NCBI GenBank assembly: GCA_027625915.1
Contig: JANTQA010000057.1
Coordinates: 1,054,001-1,118,000 of the forward strand
Origin: Anaeramoeba flamelloides
Lineage: Eukaryota > Metamonada > Anaeramoebidae
Reading direction: 5' to 3'
Length of the DNA: 64,000 nt
The translations under genes were made by a program, and so were the position numbers. The stretch's first letter is position 1. Every line of letters starts with the position of its first letter. The notes under the pieces are model-generated. The model saw only the letters and a program-made list of their open reading frames with translations, was not told the DNA's origin and ran no database searches. Below, piece by piece: positions 1 through 11,951 of this stretch.

Positions 1-1007
1 AAAATTATTTTTTTCTAATTCAGATATCCAGATTTTCCGATTATTTTCATAGGCTGGGCAGTTCCAGAGAAAATGATCCAAATCTTTAATGATATCCAAA
101 TCTTTATTTATTTTACACAATTGACAAAATTTTGATTTATTTTTGTTCATAAAATAAGAATATCTATTAAGATAATTTGTATAATTTCTTAACTTTAGAA
201 TAGAAGTTGAACCCTTCCATTTTAAATATTTTTTTGTCGTTAGGTTTTTTTTAATTTAAGAAATAAACAGAAAATTTTAATAAATTTTCGGTTTATTTCT
301 TAAATTAAAAAAACCTAGACACGACTGTTTGTTAATATTTCCCTGTATCAAAATTATTTTCAAATAATTTTGTACTTTCCAACTTGGACTATTTTTTTAA
401 TTGATTAATTCTGTAAACTTCGAGTTCGGATTCTAATTCTTTTAAATTTCGAGCTTTCCAATTAATGTTTTCTGTTTCTTTTTCTCTGAAGGGGAGAAGA
501 TTTATTAATTTATCAAATCCCAAAATTTTTAATTTTTGAATTAATTTGAATTTTCTTTTGTAAATTGTGATTCTTGCCAAATCAATTTTTTGCTTCAGTT
601 TTATAGATAAGTCTTGGCGAATGTGGGTTTATTAAAAAACGATTCTGTGATTTTCTTATTAATCCAAATATCAATTTTTTTTGAAATAGGATTCTGTAAA
701 GTCAAATATCTCCAACCCATATAATAGTTGACTATGTAAAACGGCTTTAAAGAATTGAATTTTTTAACCCATTCGAAAAATTCCTTTCTTTAAAAATATG
801 TAGGATTTTTTTCAAAATTATTATTGACCTTTTCAAAGTTAAATTTTAGATGAGTTTTTTTTGTCTAACCAAATACCAAGATATAAAATTTCTTTTGGTA
901 TTAGGGTTTTTTTTGTTTTATCATCATTTAGGATTCATTCCAAACTCTTTTATTATTTTATATATTTTTTGTAATTGATAATTTATTTCAATCATTGATC
1001 CTTTCAA
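1..1007 (-). mobile_element. LINE (non-LTR retrotransposon) 3' part, decayed
   Basis: Read on the minus strand, scattered frames give the late RT region and C-terminus of a LINE: EILYLGIWLDKK, IQFFKAVLHSQLLYGLEIF, LARITIYKRKFKLIQKLKI, then KYLKWKGSTSILKL and a zinc-knuckle-like FCQLCK...DHFLWNCPAYE. Several stops and frame changes show it is dead. A hairpin unit (239-318) interrupts the coding region before KYLKW. The 3' end lies beyond the window edge; the 5' end is truncated near 1007 against a family A TTAA element. Confidence 0.85.
239..318. repeat. Hairpin unit type H1 inside LINE
   Basis: An inverted repeat of roughly 36-nt arms, starting GTTAGGTTTTTTTTAATT and ending with its complement AATTAAAAAAACCTAG, lies inside the LINE coding region at 1-1007. 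Related units occur in all hairpin clusters in this window. Confidence 0.85.
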
Positions 1008-1339
1008 AAAATTTCATTTTAAAAATTTTTTTAAATTTTCTATTTTCCCAAATCTAAAGAATAGAAACTCAAAATAAAAGTATTACAGTCTTTAGTAATT
1101 AATATTTAAAACTTCCAATAGTAACTATTTTTTCAATTTTTTAATTTCAAGATTTGCTCAATTATTATTAAATTAAAAACCCAAAGATTGATTATTTTAG
1201 TTTCCTTTCTGAAAAAAGTTAATTGTGCTGATCGATATATTTCGATTATTTCAGAAATAATCTGTAAAAAACATCTAAGAGTTAATTATTTTAGTTTTTT
1301 AGTAAATAATTGAATTTTTTAGCTATTAATCTACATTTC

Positions 1340-2099
1340 ATCTATTTTCCATTTTTTCACTGACTGGATCTTCTTTATATTGAGAAGAAGAGTTATAAAG
1401 GAAAAAAAAAAAAAAATCCAAGACATTACTTGCTAATTCTGTGATACTGAACCACGAAAGTGTTAGTAACTTGAAAATAAAAACTAAAAAGCAAAGGCTA
1501 AAAATGTCCAAAGGTTTATTAAAAATCAGATCAAAAAGAAAAAAGCAATTACAACAATTAAACAACAATCCCGAAATGAACATTCATGATCAATTATCAA
1601 ATTAAATTAAATTAACCAAAAGTACCGTGGCTGCGATTTTGGGTGTCCTTAATTAAAAGATAGCCATTTGGATTTTTTTTTGATTTTTTACCAATTGCTT
1701 ATAAACCCTTTGAATAATTTTTTTTTTCACTGTTTTTCTTTTTTCTATTTTTCTTTTCAATTTTTTGCTTTTGTTTTTGAACCATAAAAAATTTTTTGGG
1801 TATGTCTTCTCCTTGAAAAATCGTGAAATCTGGGATTTTACGCTTAAATTATCTAAAAGGGAAATGTAAAGTAAAAGGACATTTAGAGTGTAATTTACAC
1901 TTCTGCAATACTGGTATTTGAATTCGAAATGGGAAAGAATTTTCACTTCCTTTTCCATATTTTTTTTCTTTCATAAATAGGGTTCTCAAAGAAATTGGTT
2001 ATAATTTGAGGCTCCGCTTAAAAAAGAGAAATTGAAAAATGAAGTGAAAAAAAATTTCCTTTTATAATTCAAATACCAGTAATAAAAAAAAAAAAAAAC
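1340..2099 (+). mobile_element. Retroposon X, copy 1, with 13-bp target duplication
   Basis: The 13-bp site TAATCTACATTTC is present at 1327-1339 and again at 2100-2112, bracketing this segment, which ends in an A-rich tail; this is the mark of target-primed retrotransposition. On the plus strand it encodes a basic C-terminal tail (NHESVSNLKIKTKKQRLKM... ending DQLSN and a stop at about 1602), homologous to copy X2 at 19225-19801. It is probably a 5'-truncated LINE. A foldback element (1911-2079) entered its 3' part. Confidence 0.75.
1911..2079. mobile_element. Foldback MITE M5, copy a
   Basis: Arms CTGGTATTTGAATT...AATTCAAATACCAG, flanked by TA on both sides, with inner arms containing TTTTCACTTC and GAAGTGAAAA. 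The TA duplication and lack of coding suggest a non-autonomous Tc1/mariner-type element. Relatives are at 50412-50560 and about 59635-59785. Confidence 0.7.
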
Positions 2100-2897
2100 T
2101 AATCTACATTTCTAGACAAATTTAATAAAGATATTATCCACTCATAAGTCTTAATTTTGGTAATTCATTCTTTAAATTTGTTTTGAAATACAAGACTGTT
2201 TTTCGAGAATTTTTGAAATTTTTTAAAAAGACAAGGATCTTTTTTTTGATTGGTAATGATCAACTTTTGGTAATATTTTGCCTATCTAATTTTTAGAGAA
2301 ATTTGAACCATGGAGCACTAGTGTGGTTTGTCTTCAATAGTAAAACACTTTAATCTTAAACTTCTCCTTGGTAGACACTAATCCCTTAAATTTGAAAAAT
2401 ATTTTGATTTGATTATGCTTTTTTTTCATATGCCCTAATCCATTTATTAACAATTTTGAATCCAAGAAATTAATTTCACTTTAGCTCGTTCATTTTCATT
2501 TCACAAACTTCTTCAAAAGTGTTAGCAAAGATTAATTCCCTTGTATTTTTTAAGACTGAATTTAAACGGTGCAACAATACATTGAAGAAAACAAAAAAGA
2601 AGAGATGAAAATTTTTTCCCATTTCATCTGAATATAATTGTATTTTCATTAACTTTTCTAAAGCAAACATGAACACCAATTATTTTGCTTATTGGGATAT
2701 TATTTTTACTGCTAAGTTGAACAAATATGATCAAAAATGGGTTTAATGTGTTGTAAATTTAACAACATAAATACACTCGAAAAATACCAGGATAGTAAAT
2801 TCATTAGTTTTTTTTGTTTTTGAAATAGGATTGTTGCGTAACACAAAGAAATTCAAAAAGTAATTTATTAAAAAAGTGTAAAAGGAAGGGAATATAC

Positions 2898-3109
2898 CTG
2901 ATAGAATATGTTTTTTCATCAAAATTAACTGAACTCAGAAAAAAATTTGCACCAACCGTTGTTTTTATATCTTCAAGAAATTCGTTTTTAATAAAACGAA
3001 TAACTAAGGACGATTTCCCAGTTCCACATTGTCCCAGCATTACAATTTTAATGACAATTTCCTTCTTTTCTTCTTCATCACTTGACATTGAGCTATTTGT
3101 TGAAGACAT
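2898..3109 (-). CDS. Rab-like small GTPase, first exon only (partial gene)
   Basis: Rab GTPases are membrane-bound switches that direct vesicle traffic. This exon encodes the N-terminus: an acidic/Ser-rich leader of about 16 residues, then IVIKIVMLGQCGTGKSSLV with a full P-loop (GQCGTGKSS), and a switch I region KTTVGANFF. Translation starts at the ATG at 3109. The exon ends at 2898 with ...TATTCTATCAG followed by a GTATAT donor, leaving phase 2 just before the expected WDTAGQE motif. No exon carrying WDTAGQE, NKxD or SAK was found between 1 and 2897, which is filled by LINE, TTAA-element and retroposon sequence. Most likely the remaining exons lie left of the window behind an intron of more than 2.9 kb; a gene broken by insertion is the alternative. 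Too little is present to name the Rab subclass. Confidence 0.85.
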
Positions 3110-5737
3110 TTGAAAATAAAATAGAAAAATTGAAAAAATGAATTAGAAAAAATAATTTTTTAATTAATAAGGAAGCAATTTATCAAAAATTTTGAGTAAA
3201 TTCTTTTTATAGTTTTAGTTTTAAATTCCCTGTTACTCTGAAGAAACTAATTGAGAATTTAATTTCCTAATGAAAACATAATTTGAGAATGCTTTTAGAT
3301 TCTAGATATCAGTTAAGTTTGGATTATTTTACCGAATTAATTAAAAATCTTTTCCAATTAAAATGATAATTTCATAAAGTTTGACCTAGTAACTCATTAA
3401 AATTTCGGTTGTTGGTCTCTTTCTAAATATAACTCATTAAAAATCCGAAAAAAACGAAAAGTTGAGGATTATGATCTTTAGTTATTCACTAAATTTTATA
3501 TTTACTGTCTGGTTGTTTAGGAGTTCATAGGAAAAGAAACTTTTTCTTATCAATTTTAAGGACTTTTTTTATAAGGTTTTCTTTCAAATTTGAGAAGAAA
3601 GAGTCAAACTCACCAAAATTTTCTCTTGAAAACTAATGATAAAAATACGAAATTAATGTTTATCTTTAATAAATATTCCAAAAAAGAAAGTCAAATTTAT
3701 TTGTCAATTAATTCATGAATCTGAACAAAATTTATTTATATTTTTTCTAATCTAATTGAAGCCAAGTTCTTATTTTTATTTAGTAGAATTTTTTAGTAAT
3801 TATTAAAAAAATTGATTTTTTTGTAATTTTTTTACAAATTAATAACTATTGGTATTTATTATTCATTAAAGCTAAAAAGAAATAGGTTTAAATAGTAAAA
3901 TCGATTAAATTCAATACTTAAGAAGTAATGATTTTACTATAATACATTCCACATTTAACATGCATAAAATTTAACAACAATTTATTTACAAAAAAAATTC
4001 CTAATAAAGTACCTAATTCTGATTCTAGTAAAATAATTTATGAAAATAAATATTCTGTAAAAATTGCCTTAATTTGAGAATTTTTTGTAACTTTGTTTTT
4101 GGTTCAAATTTTGTACCTTAAAAGTGTATCTGGCTCTATATAAAAGTGTTGTTCTGTTATCATATCTAAATAAAATTTCAGCTGAGTATATTTTGTGGGA
4201 AATGTTGGCAAAGTGTCAATTGAGTAATGTCTGGTTATCTTTTTTGTGATCTTATCCAATTATTTTCTCTGTACTTTAGGTAAAACCTCAATAGGTAATA
4301 TTTTAGATTTTGTCATGTTATATTCATTATTATTTAAAGAAAAAATTATTAATATTTTGGAATTATATTATAGGATACAGTGTAACTTGCATTATAGATT
4401 ATTTTCGACATAAATTCTCTTTCAGTGGAGAAATTCAAGTTTTAAATACTTTGTTTCACAATTATTCATCCTGTTATTATATCCCACTAATTTTTGTGGT
4501 TGTAAAAAAATAAAAAATTATTTTGATACATTTTTTATGAAATTTTTGGAAATTTATTTGTCATATAAACTCCATTTCACTCAAAGTTGCCCATACAAAA
4601 ATGAAAAAAATCACTTTTTCTTCAGAATAAACGAAACTATGATTGTTTAGAAATAAGAAAAATAATAAAAGTTCGATTAGAGTCAAGATTAATATAAATA
4701 ATATCAGAAAAAACCTTAAATTTCAAAAACAAAAAATGTTTAAAAAAATCTTTTAAACCCATTTCATTGAAACTTTGAGTGAAAATTTTCTCAATTTCTT
4801 TGTCAGATTAAAATTTTTTACAATAAGATTTTTGAATAGTAAAAGTAATGAATTTTAAATAAATTACAAGACTTCAATTTTCTAAAAGTTAATTTCGAGT
4901 TTCAAAGGATTTTTTTTAAAAAAAATTTACATATTAAAACAAAATAAAAAACAAAAGAAAAAGAAAAGAAAAAAACAAAAAAAAAAAAAAAAAGAAAAAT
5001 AAAATAAAAATCTAAGAAAATAATAATAAAAAAACAATAAAAATTAAAAATATTTGACTTAATAAGAAAAAATTATTTTGATCTAAAAATTGAAAAAATT
5101 ATTTTGAGTAGATTAATGAATTAAACAAATAGAATATGAATTAAACTCAAAGAATATCTTCTATTTTTTTCAATTAAACCTGGCTACTTTTACTAGAAAA
5201 GAGTTTAATTATAAAAAATTATGAAAATTTTCTTTGGAATGTTAATTTTATTATTATAATAATGATGAAATACCTTTTTATTGGATGGTTCCTTGATAAA
5301 TATATAATGAAAATTCAACAAAAAATCTAAATGATTTTGGAATACAACTAAAAGTTAAAATGAGATTATTATTGCATCAACACAAAAAATATACATTTAA
5401 TAGATATGAAAATATTAAAAAAAAAAAAATTAAAAAATTATATTTATTTTGTTAAAAAAGAAAAAAAAAAAGATTTGATTCTCAATTTTTTTTCTCATTA
5501 ATAACTCTAATTTTCATAAAATATTTATTAACATTGAAACAAACATATTTATTTGGTGTATTTTATTCTGACGTGAGTAACTAATTAATTTCTAAAAAAT
5601 CTCAAATTTATAGGATATAATATATACATACATACATATATACATACATACATATACACCTATTGGATAGTTGTGATTAACCACCAATATTCAAAACTAC
5701 AAATATTCAAAGGCACAAATATAAAAAAAAAAAAATA
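3110..5737. other. Intergenic: divergent repeat relic and microsatellite
   Basis: Lies between the partial Rab start and the 3' end of the RGS/DUF547 gene. About 3955-4133 is a worn M3 palindrome (TTCTAGTAAAATAATTTATG, CCTTAATTTGAGA, TACCTTAAAAGTG). 4915-5060 is A-rich simple sequence. 5621-5657 is a TACA/CATA microsatellite. No other gene was recognised. Confidence 0.6.
5621..5657. repeat. (ACAT)n-type microsatellite
   Basis: Mixed TATA/CATA units, just downstream of the RGS/DUF547 stop codon. Confidence 0.85.
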
Positions 5738-8377
5738 TTAAATATTAAAAAATAATTTCTTAATAGAATATTCATCAAAATCGACTATAATTTGTGGATT
5801 TTTGAGTATTTTTGTCGAATATTTGATTTGTTGATTTGCTATAATTAATGACATTAAATTAATTGAAACAAATTTAGCCATCCAATTCAGAAGACCGCCA
5901 TGATTTGTAAAATCTTTTTCATAAGCAAGTAGATTTTTGGGTAAAATCATTTTTTCACCATTTTTGATCATCACTAATGGCAATAATAAATCGGTTGTTG
6001 TATCTTTGAGGGATTTTAATAGATTTCTAGAACGATAGATTTTTAAGATTGAGTTCCTATAGGGGTCTATTATTGCGAAATGTATCATTGGTTCGGTTTT
6101 CGATAATGAGTATTTGCTTTTTTCATCTTTGGGTTTAAAATATGTGGATGCTTTGTTTGAATTGGATTTAATGAAAGTGTTTGCACGCAAAATCCCGTGG
6201 AAAATGTCGTTTAATGAATAATAATTCCCATCAATCAAATAAATGGAATTTTTATGAAGATGAGTGCAACTTGATTGGTCATGTGGTAAGCCATTTGATA
6301 AAAAGCTATGCAAAGTTAACAAATTATAAACATTTAAAAAAAAGCAAAGCCTTTCAGTTTCATTTTCTAATTGATCAAGTTTTATATATTTTAATTGTGC
6401 AGTCTCTTTAACGAATTTTTGAAATGGTATAGTTGAGTGGATATTTTTTAAATTAATAAAATTTTTTGAGAAACAATAATGTATATTTAATAATTGAATT
6501 AAGTGTTCTAATAGGCTTTCCACAACAACAATCGGGTGTAAAATTTTATCATGATATTCATTTCCTTCATTCAATGCCTTATATGGTTGAATATTATAAC
6601 GAAGTTTCATCCTTTGAGTGGAGTTGGATAAATTTTTATAATTTGGATCTTTTGTTAATTTTTGTAATAGATTTGTAAAATGTTTTGTTTCTTGAAATGA
6701 GCCCCAGGAATTGAAAATCATATGCTCTAAGACAGCTTCATGCGCTTTGTCAAACATGCTAGTAAAAAAATTCTTGTTGTTATATTGCTTGATTAATTTT
6801 TCTCTTAAACTCGATTGAATATTAATTTCAAATGGTGATTCTTCTAAAATAAACGTTTGGAATATCTTTTTTGAAGATTTTATAATTTTCTAAAAAGATT
6901 TATTTGTTAATTAAATATAGATATAGATAGATAGATAGATATATTGATAGATAAATAGAAAGATATATTAAGACAAGTTTTCATTTTTTTCCAAATTAAA
7001 AAATAGTGAAAAAATTTTCAAAAATATTATTGTTTAACACAAAATTCTGAGTGGATTTACAATTTTAACTTTTATCAATTCATAAAGCTAACTATTTATT
7101 TTTCTCTAAAAGATATTAAAAAAAAGAAAAAAAAAATTTTCATTTCAAATTCTGATATATTCAAAAAAATATCAAAAATTTTTTGGTTGAATTTTGTTTT
7201 TATAAGTTTGAAAACTCAGCTTCCAAAACATTTTATTTCAAGGTTCAATCACATTTTTTATAAATTTTCTTTACTTTTTATATCAAATCAAATTCTTTCT
7301 TTCGAAAAAAATGTTAATACATTCAAAAAAAGGGAAATTGAAGGAAAAAATAGAAAAAATTAAAATTTGGATAATTATTTTTTAATTTCTCACAACTTGA
7401 GAGAAAAATGGATTCTTATTCTAATAATTTTTCAATTCTTTAATATTAAATATTACAGAATCAATTGAAAATGATTATTTGCTTTCAAAAAGATAGGGTA
7501 AGAAAAGAAAAGTAAAAAAATAAATGGTATTATTTATGTGGTTTTTGGTTAATAGTTTCTTTAGGGAAATTGCCTATGATTGTTCACTGATTATTTAAAG
7601 TAAAAAATTATAAATTTGAAATTCATTTAATTTCATATTTTAAAATTTAATTAATTTTCATTTAAGATTAAAATATTAAACTTATTCTAATGTATTTAAT
7701 TTAAAAATTTTAATATTACAGTTGTTTTAAAAAAGTGAAATCTTATTGAAAACCGTTATTAGATTTCTAGTTTTAAAAAGGTCAAAACTTTTTTAAAATT
7801 AAAACTTTTTAAAAGTTTTCAGTTTTAATATAGTGAGAACTCAATCTTTAAATGTGATGAAGTGGTGATTGGAGTGTGAAGGAAAGCACTTTTTTTAAAA
7901 AAAGTTTTCGCTTGCTGAAAATACAAAATTTGAAAAAAAGGTTTTAATTCTAACAAAATCATAAAAAAAATAAAGTTTTCACTGTTTTAAAATGGTTATC
8001 TCTTTGATTTTTTTTTAATTTTTTTTTCCTTTTCCAAATTTGTTTTTAAAAGCTATTTTTGTTCATCCGGTTCCTTAGGTTCCTTCACTGTTTATTTTTA
8101 AAGTTTTTGGGATAAAATGGATAAAAAATCATTATAAGAATTTGTAAACTTGTTCATGATTAGATCTTCAACAAACCGAACTTGTTCTGATTAGATACAA
8201 AGCTAACAAAACTGAATCAACTGAAGTGATTTGAAACTAACCAAAGTGAACCAAATCTGTCTTTCCGCACAATCGGTAAAATCGTTACTTTGACTGGGGT
8301 TAATACTTCCGAGTTGGTGTCTTGTGTAGGTGTTTTGAGAAAACAAGATTTGGGAAACTTTGAAAAAGGTAAATTAC

Positions 8378-8408
<31 letters not shown>

Positions 8409-11400
8409 GTAAAACAACTCAAAAGAAAATTTAGAAAACCTTTTCTTCTTCTTAAAAACTCAGAACTTTATAAATAAACCCATATATCAAGTTCTAATTT
8501 AAAACTTAATAAAGTAACCTATTTCATTTGATGTATAGTTGGTCAAATATTTAGGGCTCTTTAATAAAGAAAATTATGGTCGTGATCGAGAAATTTTCGA
8601 GATAAAAAGAAACAATCACCAACCTATCCAACACTTGGGATTTAAAATTAAACTTTTCATCAAGTTTTTACTTTTTTTTACTATTTTGTTTTGATTTTCT
8701 TTCTTACTTTTCTTTCTCTTTTTTTTGTCTTTGTTTCGAAATAAAAATTTTTTCTTTTCATTGTTTAGAGTAAAATTATCCTCTGAGATATAATCTTGTC
8801 TACGTTATCGCTCGTATAAAAAACTCTAAATAAATTTAGTGTTTCAGGAATTAGAGAAGTGTTTCACGAATTTACGTAGAGTATTCGTAAAGTGCCTAGC
8901 TTTTCTTGAGGTTTTTGTTTATTTGTGAAGTGTTCTAGGTTTTTTTTAATTTTGAAATGAAAAGAACATTTATTAAATTTTCTTTTCATTTCTAAAAGTA
9001 AAAAAAACCTAAATTAAAGGGCCGAAAAATGTCCGTAGAGTGCCTTCAAGTACCTAGGTTTTCCAGAATTCAAAAGAATAGAGTAAAATCAAAGATTTAA
9101 CTTTATTTCTCAAATTAAAAAAATCCTAACGCCAAATAAATAGATTGTAATTCCTCTGAATCACCACTCTTCAATAATAATAATAATAATAATAAAATCA
9201 ATTTTTTTAACTTGAAATAGTAAAAACGATTAGGAAATATTGTTCGCAGCTATAGGAAAAAATATTAATCGTTTAGGAAAAAAAGTTCAACAAGATTTTT
9301 AATTGGGAACCTTAATAGAATCACAGAAATCACAGAAATCCGAAAATGAAAAGTAAAATCAATTAATAAAATTCAAAGAAAAAATAATCATATTAAAGAT
9401 AAAATGGGGAATCAAGCACAATAACATTTTTTCTAACACTATCTTTTGGTAAGGGTTTTTCTTTGACTGATCTATGATTAAAAAGTTTGTTGAAAAAAAT
9501 TTACTATTTTTGAGCTCTCCAAAAATCACACATTGGATTTCCATATTAAATGTAGATTTAAATTGTTTTTGTTAGTTCGATTGGAAATAATATAATGAAT
9601 GAATTTTTCAAGTTAATTTATTTCTTTTTTTAATCGATTTTACTTTTTGTTTTCTAATAATTTTTTCAATTAAAAATTGTGTTGAAATTTTTTTTTTTAC
9701 AAACAACAATGATATTTTTGTAAAAAAAAAAAACAAAAAAATTCATCATTTTAATTGCAACAAAAAACGTTTAATTTTGTTCACTGGTAAGATTAAGTTT
9801 GTCCCAAGTTAATTTTACTCAAATTTTTATAAAACTACAGACTCTAGGCATTAAGAATCAAAATACTTGACCTTAACTTAAAAATAATATGGTTTTTAAA
9901 AGATCAACCTTAAAATGATTTGATTCTAATGTGATAAATTTTGTTTGATTAGATTGGAAATTTTCTTTTTTTTTGGGATTTTTATTAAGGGATATCTAAA
10001 ATAAAGCCACCACGGGGTCTTACAAATTAAAACATCGACGAATTAGACTCTTTATCGCTTGAAATCCAGAAGAACGATAAAATCTCAAACTTTTAGGAAT
10101 AGATAATTTTAACCAGATCAGATACTTAATTGGTAGAGGTAGTAAAAACCCAAAACCCAACCATTTTTTTCAAAGTCAATTTATTCTGGGTTTTTTTTGG
10201 AAACGAGAAAACACTTTAATTAGAAGAAACATGATAGGGTTGTGGGTTTTTACTAGATCTACCAATTAAGTATCTGATCTGGTCACTATTATCTATTCCT
10301 AAAATTTCGAAATTTAATAGTTCTTTTGGATCTCAAGCGACAAAAAGTCTAATTCACTGATTTTTTAATTTGAAAGCCCCCTTGGTGGCTTTATTTTAGA
10401 TAGTCCTTAAGATTTATTTTCAATTGACAGCGACAAGCAAACCAAATTTTTAAGGCACAATTAGAATAACTTGCCAAACTTTACGTCTGTTGTATAATCC
10501 TTCAAAGACTAAAGCCCAAAATTTTTAAAAATGAATAGGAGGAACCTAAGGAACACAATGGAACAAAATAACTTTTTAAAAAAAATTTTGAAAAAAAAAA
10601 TTAGAAACAGAAACAGAAACAGAAACATAAACAATACGAAAAAAAAAAAAATAAACCAGCTTACATTTTTTGTTAAATCTTGTTGTTTCAATGCCTTTAC
10701 TGATAACCAAAACATAATATTTTCCTGGCACAATTGTGACACCAGGAATTCACGAAAATATTCGACACCAATTGGAATTTTTAACAGCATTTGAAGGGAA
10801 TCTATTGTAAATTTTTTTTTTTTTTTTTTTTTTTTTCTTTTGTGGGTGATCTTTTTGGTGAATTGTTCATTTTCAGAATTCTCGTATATTTGAGGAACGG
10901 ATTGCGAGTCATGAATTTTCATGAGCCTTCTGTTTTTCTGTGTGGGTTCTTTTTCTTTTAAAATCTGGATTTCTGTGGTGGATCGGAACTTTGCTTTCGA
11001 TAGCCTGTTTTTTTTGATCGAAGTGAGCGAAGTGGAGTTTTTCGGCGGCGAGTCTGTTTTGCTGTTGTTGCCCTTTGAGAGATCGTTGGAGGAGGCCACC
11101 GAGGTGAATTCGGACTCTGAAGTTTGTGAGTCTTCGGAGTTCCCATCCATCCGCGAATAAAGCGCCTCATCGCCAAGCAATTCTTTCATTTCCAAGATCT
11201 CTCTTTTCATCTGCAGGTTTTCCCTTTTACCGACCTCTATTTTTTCCTTTGTCTCCTGCAGACGTTGTTCAATTTTGAGATAGTCGTTGGAAGTTGTTGT
11301 TGTTAACCTGTTCTGATAGAGCATTTTCTTTTGACGCTTATCCAAGATGCGCATTTCTTCAATGAGCCGCGCGTATTCGTTTTGGTCGAACAGGATTTTT

Positions 11401-11951
11401 TTGAGCTTTTCCTCTGGGATGAAGTCCATCCACGATCCGTCATAGTCTTGTTGTTTCATTTTTTGAAATTCCTTTTGACACTTTGCTCGCAAACTTTTCA
11501 AAGCGTTCGTTCCGCATGTGTATTTCTTGAGTTTTTTGTTTTTTTTATTCAGTGTTTCAATGATCTCCTCAGTTTCGTTATTTGACTTGAAGCTGTTGAT
11601 TTTTTGTTGGTAACTTTCGATTTTGTTCTTCTTTTCAGTCACCAATTTTTTTTTTTGATCAGTAAATGGCTTTAAGATTTGTTCCACGCCTTCAATTTCT
11701 TTTTTAATCACCTTGATACTCGACCTTATTTTTTTGTTTTCTTGAACGTGTGGATCCAAACGAGCAGACGTTTGTTGGATTTTTTGGATCAGTGAGACAT
11801 GCGATGTGCCTTTCTCTTTCTTGAGAGTTATTAAGCTGTACTCCAGTTGTTGGATTTTGGCGGTTAAAGATTGACACAGTCGGCATGCTCTTTCTTCTTT
11901 TTCATCTTCTTCTTTTTTGTTTTTTTTGTTCTTATTTTTTCGGTGCCACAT
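5738..11951 (-). CDS. Coiled-coil, RGS and DUF547 domain protein (2 exons)
   Basis: Exons: 11951-10665 and 6889-5738; 812 residues in total. RGS domains speed GTP hydrolysis by G-alpha subunits. DUF547 has no settled activity and occurs in plant proteins with N-terminal leucine zippers. Residues ~1-20 are Lys/Asn-rich; ~20-330 are charged, heptad-like coiled coil; ~330-380 are Ser/Lys-rich. RGS runs ~381-500: SLQMLLKIPIGVEYFREFL and ENIMFWLSVKAL lie in exon 1, while FILEESPFEINI and MFDKAHEAVLEHM lie in exon 2. The donor GTAAGC (10664) and acceptor TTTTTAG (6890) join in phase 0 exactly inside the RGS fold, which is strong support for one gene. DUF547 runs ~603-770, with FFLNVYNLLTLHSF, YSLNDIFHGILRAN and MIHFAIIDPY. 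The ATG at 6757 is internal and not a separate gene start. Likely a cytosolic signalling protein in heterotrimeric G-protein control; the DUF547 role is unknown. The stop is TAA at 5738. Confidence 0.9.
8868..9130. repeat. Hairpin cluster HC2
   Basis: One H1 hairpin (AGGTTTTTTTTAATTTTGAA with its complement) flanked by spacer units such as GTAGAGTGCC...AAGTACCTAG and one H2 arm (TTTTCCAGAATTCAAAAGAA). It lies within the large RGS-gene intron. Confidence 0.7.
9989..10406. mobile_element. Foldback TTAA element F
   Basis: Both arms are about 180 bp: GGGATATCTAAAATAAAGCC at the left and its near complement GGCTTTATTTTAGATAGTCC at the right, with TTAA outside each end (9985-9988, 10407-10410). 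The loop is about 50 bp. No coding capacity; a non-autonomous element. Confidence 0.8.

Larger units (their letters stand above)
1008..2385 (+). mobile_element. TTAA-family A element, 5'-truncated, with an insertion
   Basis: Sequence 1008-1339 and 2100-2385 matches the full copies at 27924-28668 and 55890-56573. The right end reads GTAGACACTAATCCC followed by TTAA. Retroposon X1 splits it at 1340-2099. Confidence 0.75.
6890..10664 (-). other. 3.8 kb intron of the RGS/DUF547 gene
   Basis: Bounded by GTAAGC (10664) and TTTTTAG (6890). It holds a GATA microsatellite (6919-6957), a 30-nt A tract (8370-8406), a hairpin cluster (8868-9130), an AAT tract (9170-9196), a 9-bp ACAGAAATC tandem (9320-9345) and foldback element F (9989-10406). 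No second gene is visible inside it. Confidence 0.85.

Noticed and set aside
2476-2679. 67-codon minus-strand frame with protein-like composition
   Set aside because: No domain or splice partner; does not match the missing Rab exons.
5738-6757. Stand-alone DUF547 gene starting at Met 6757
   Set aside because: The upstream 44 codons complete an RGS domain and join exon 1 in phase through a good acceptor.
10921-11585. Plus-strand and second minus-strand frames across the RGS-gene exon
   Set aside because: Shadows of the coiled-coil coding exon in other frames.
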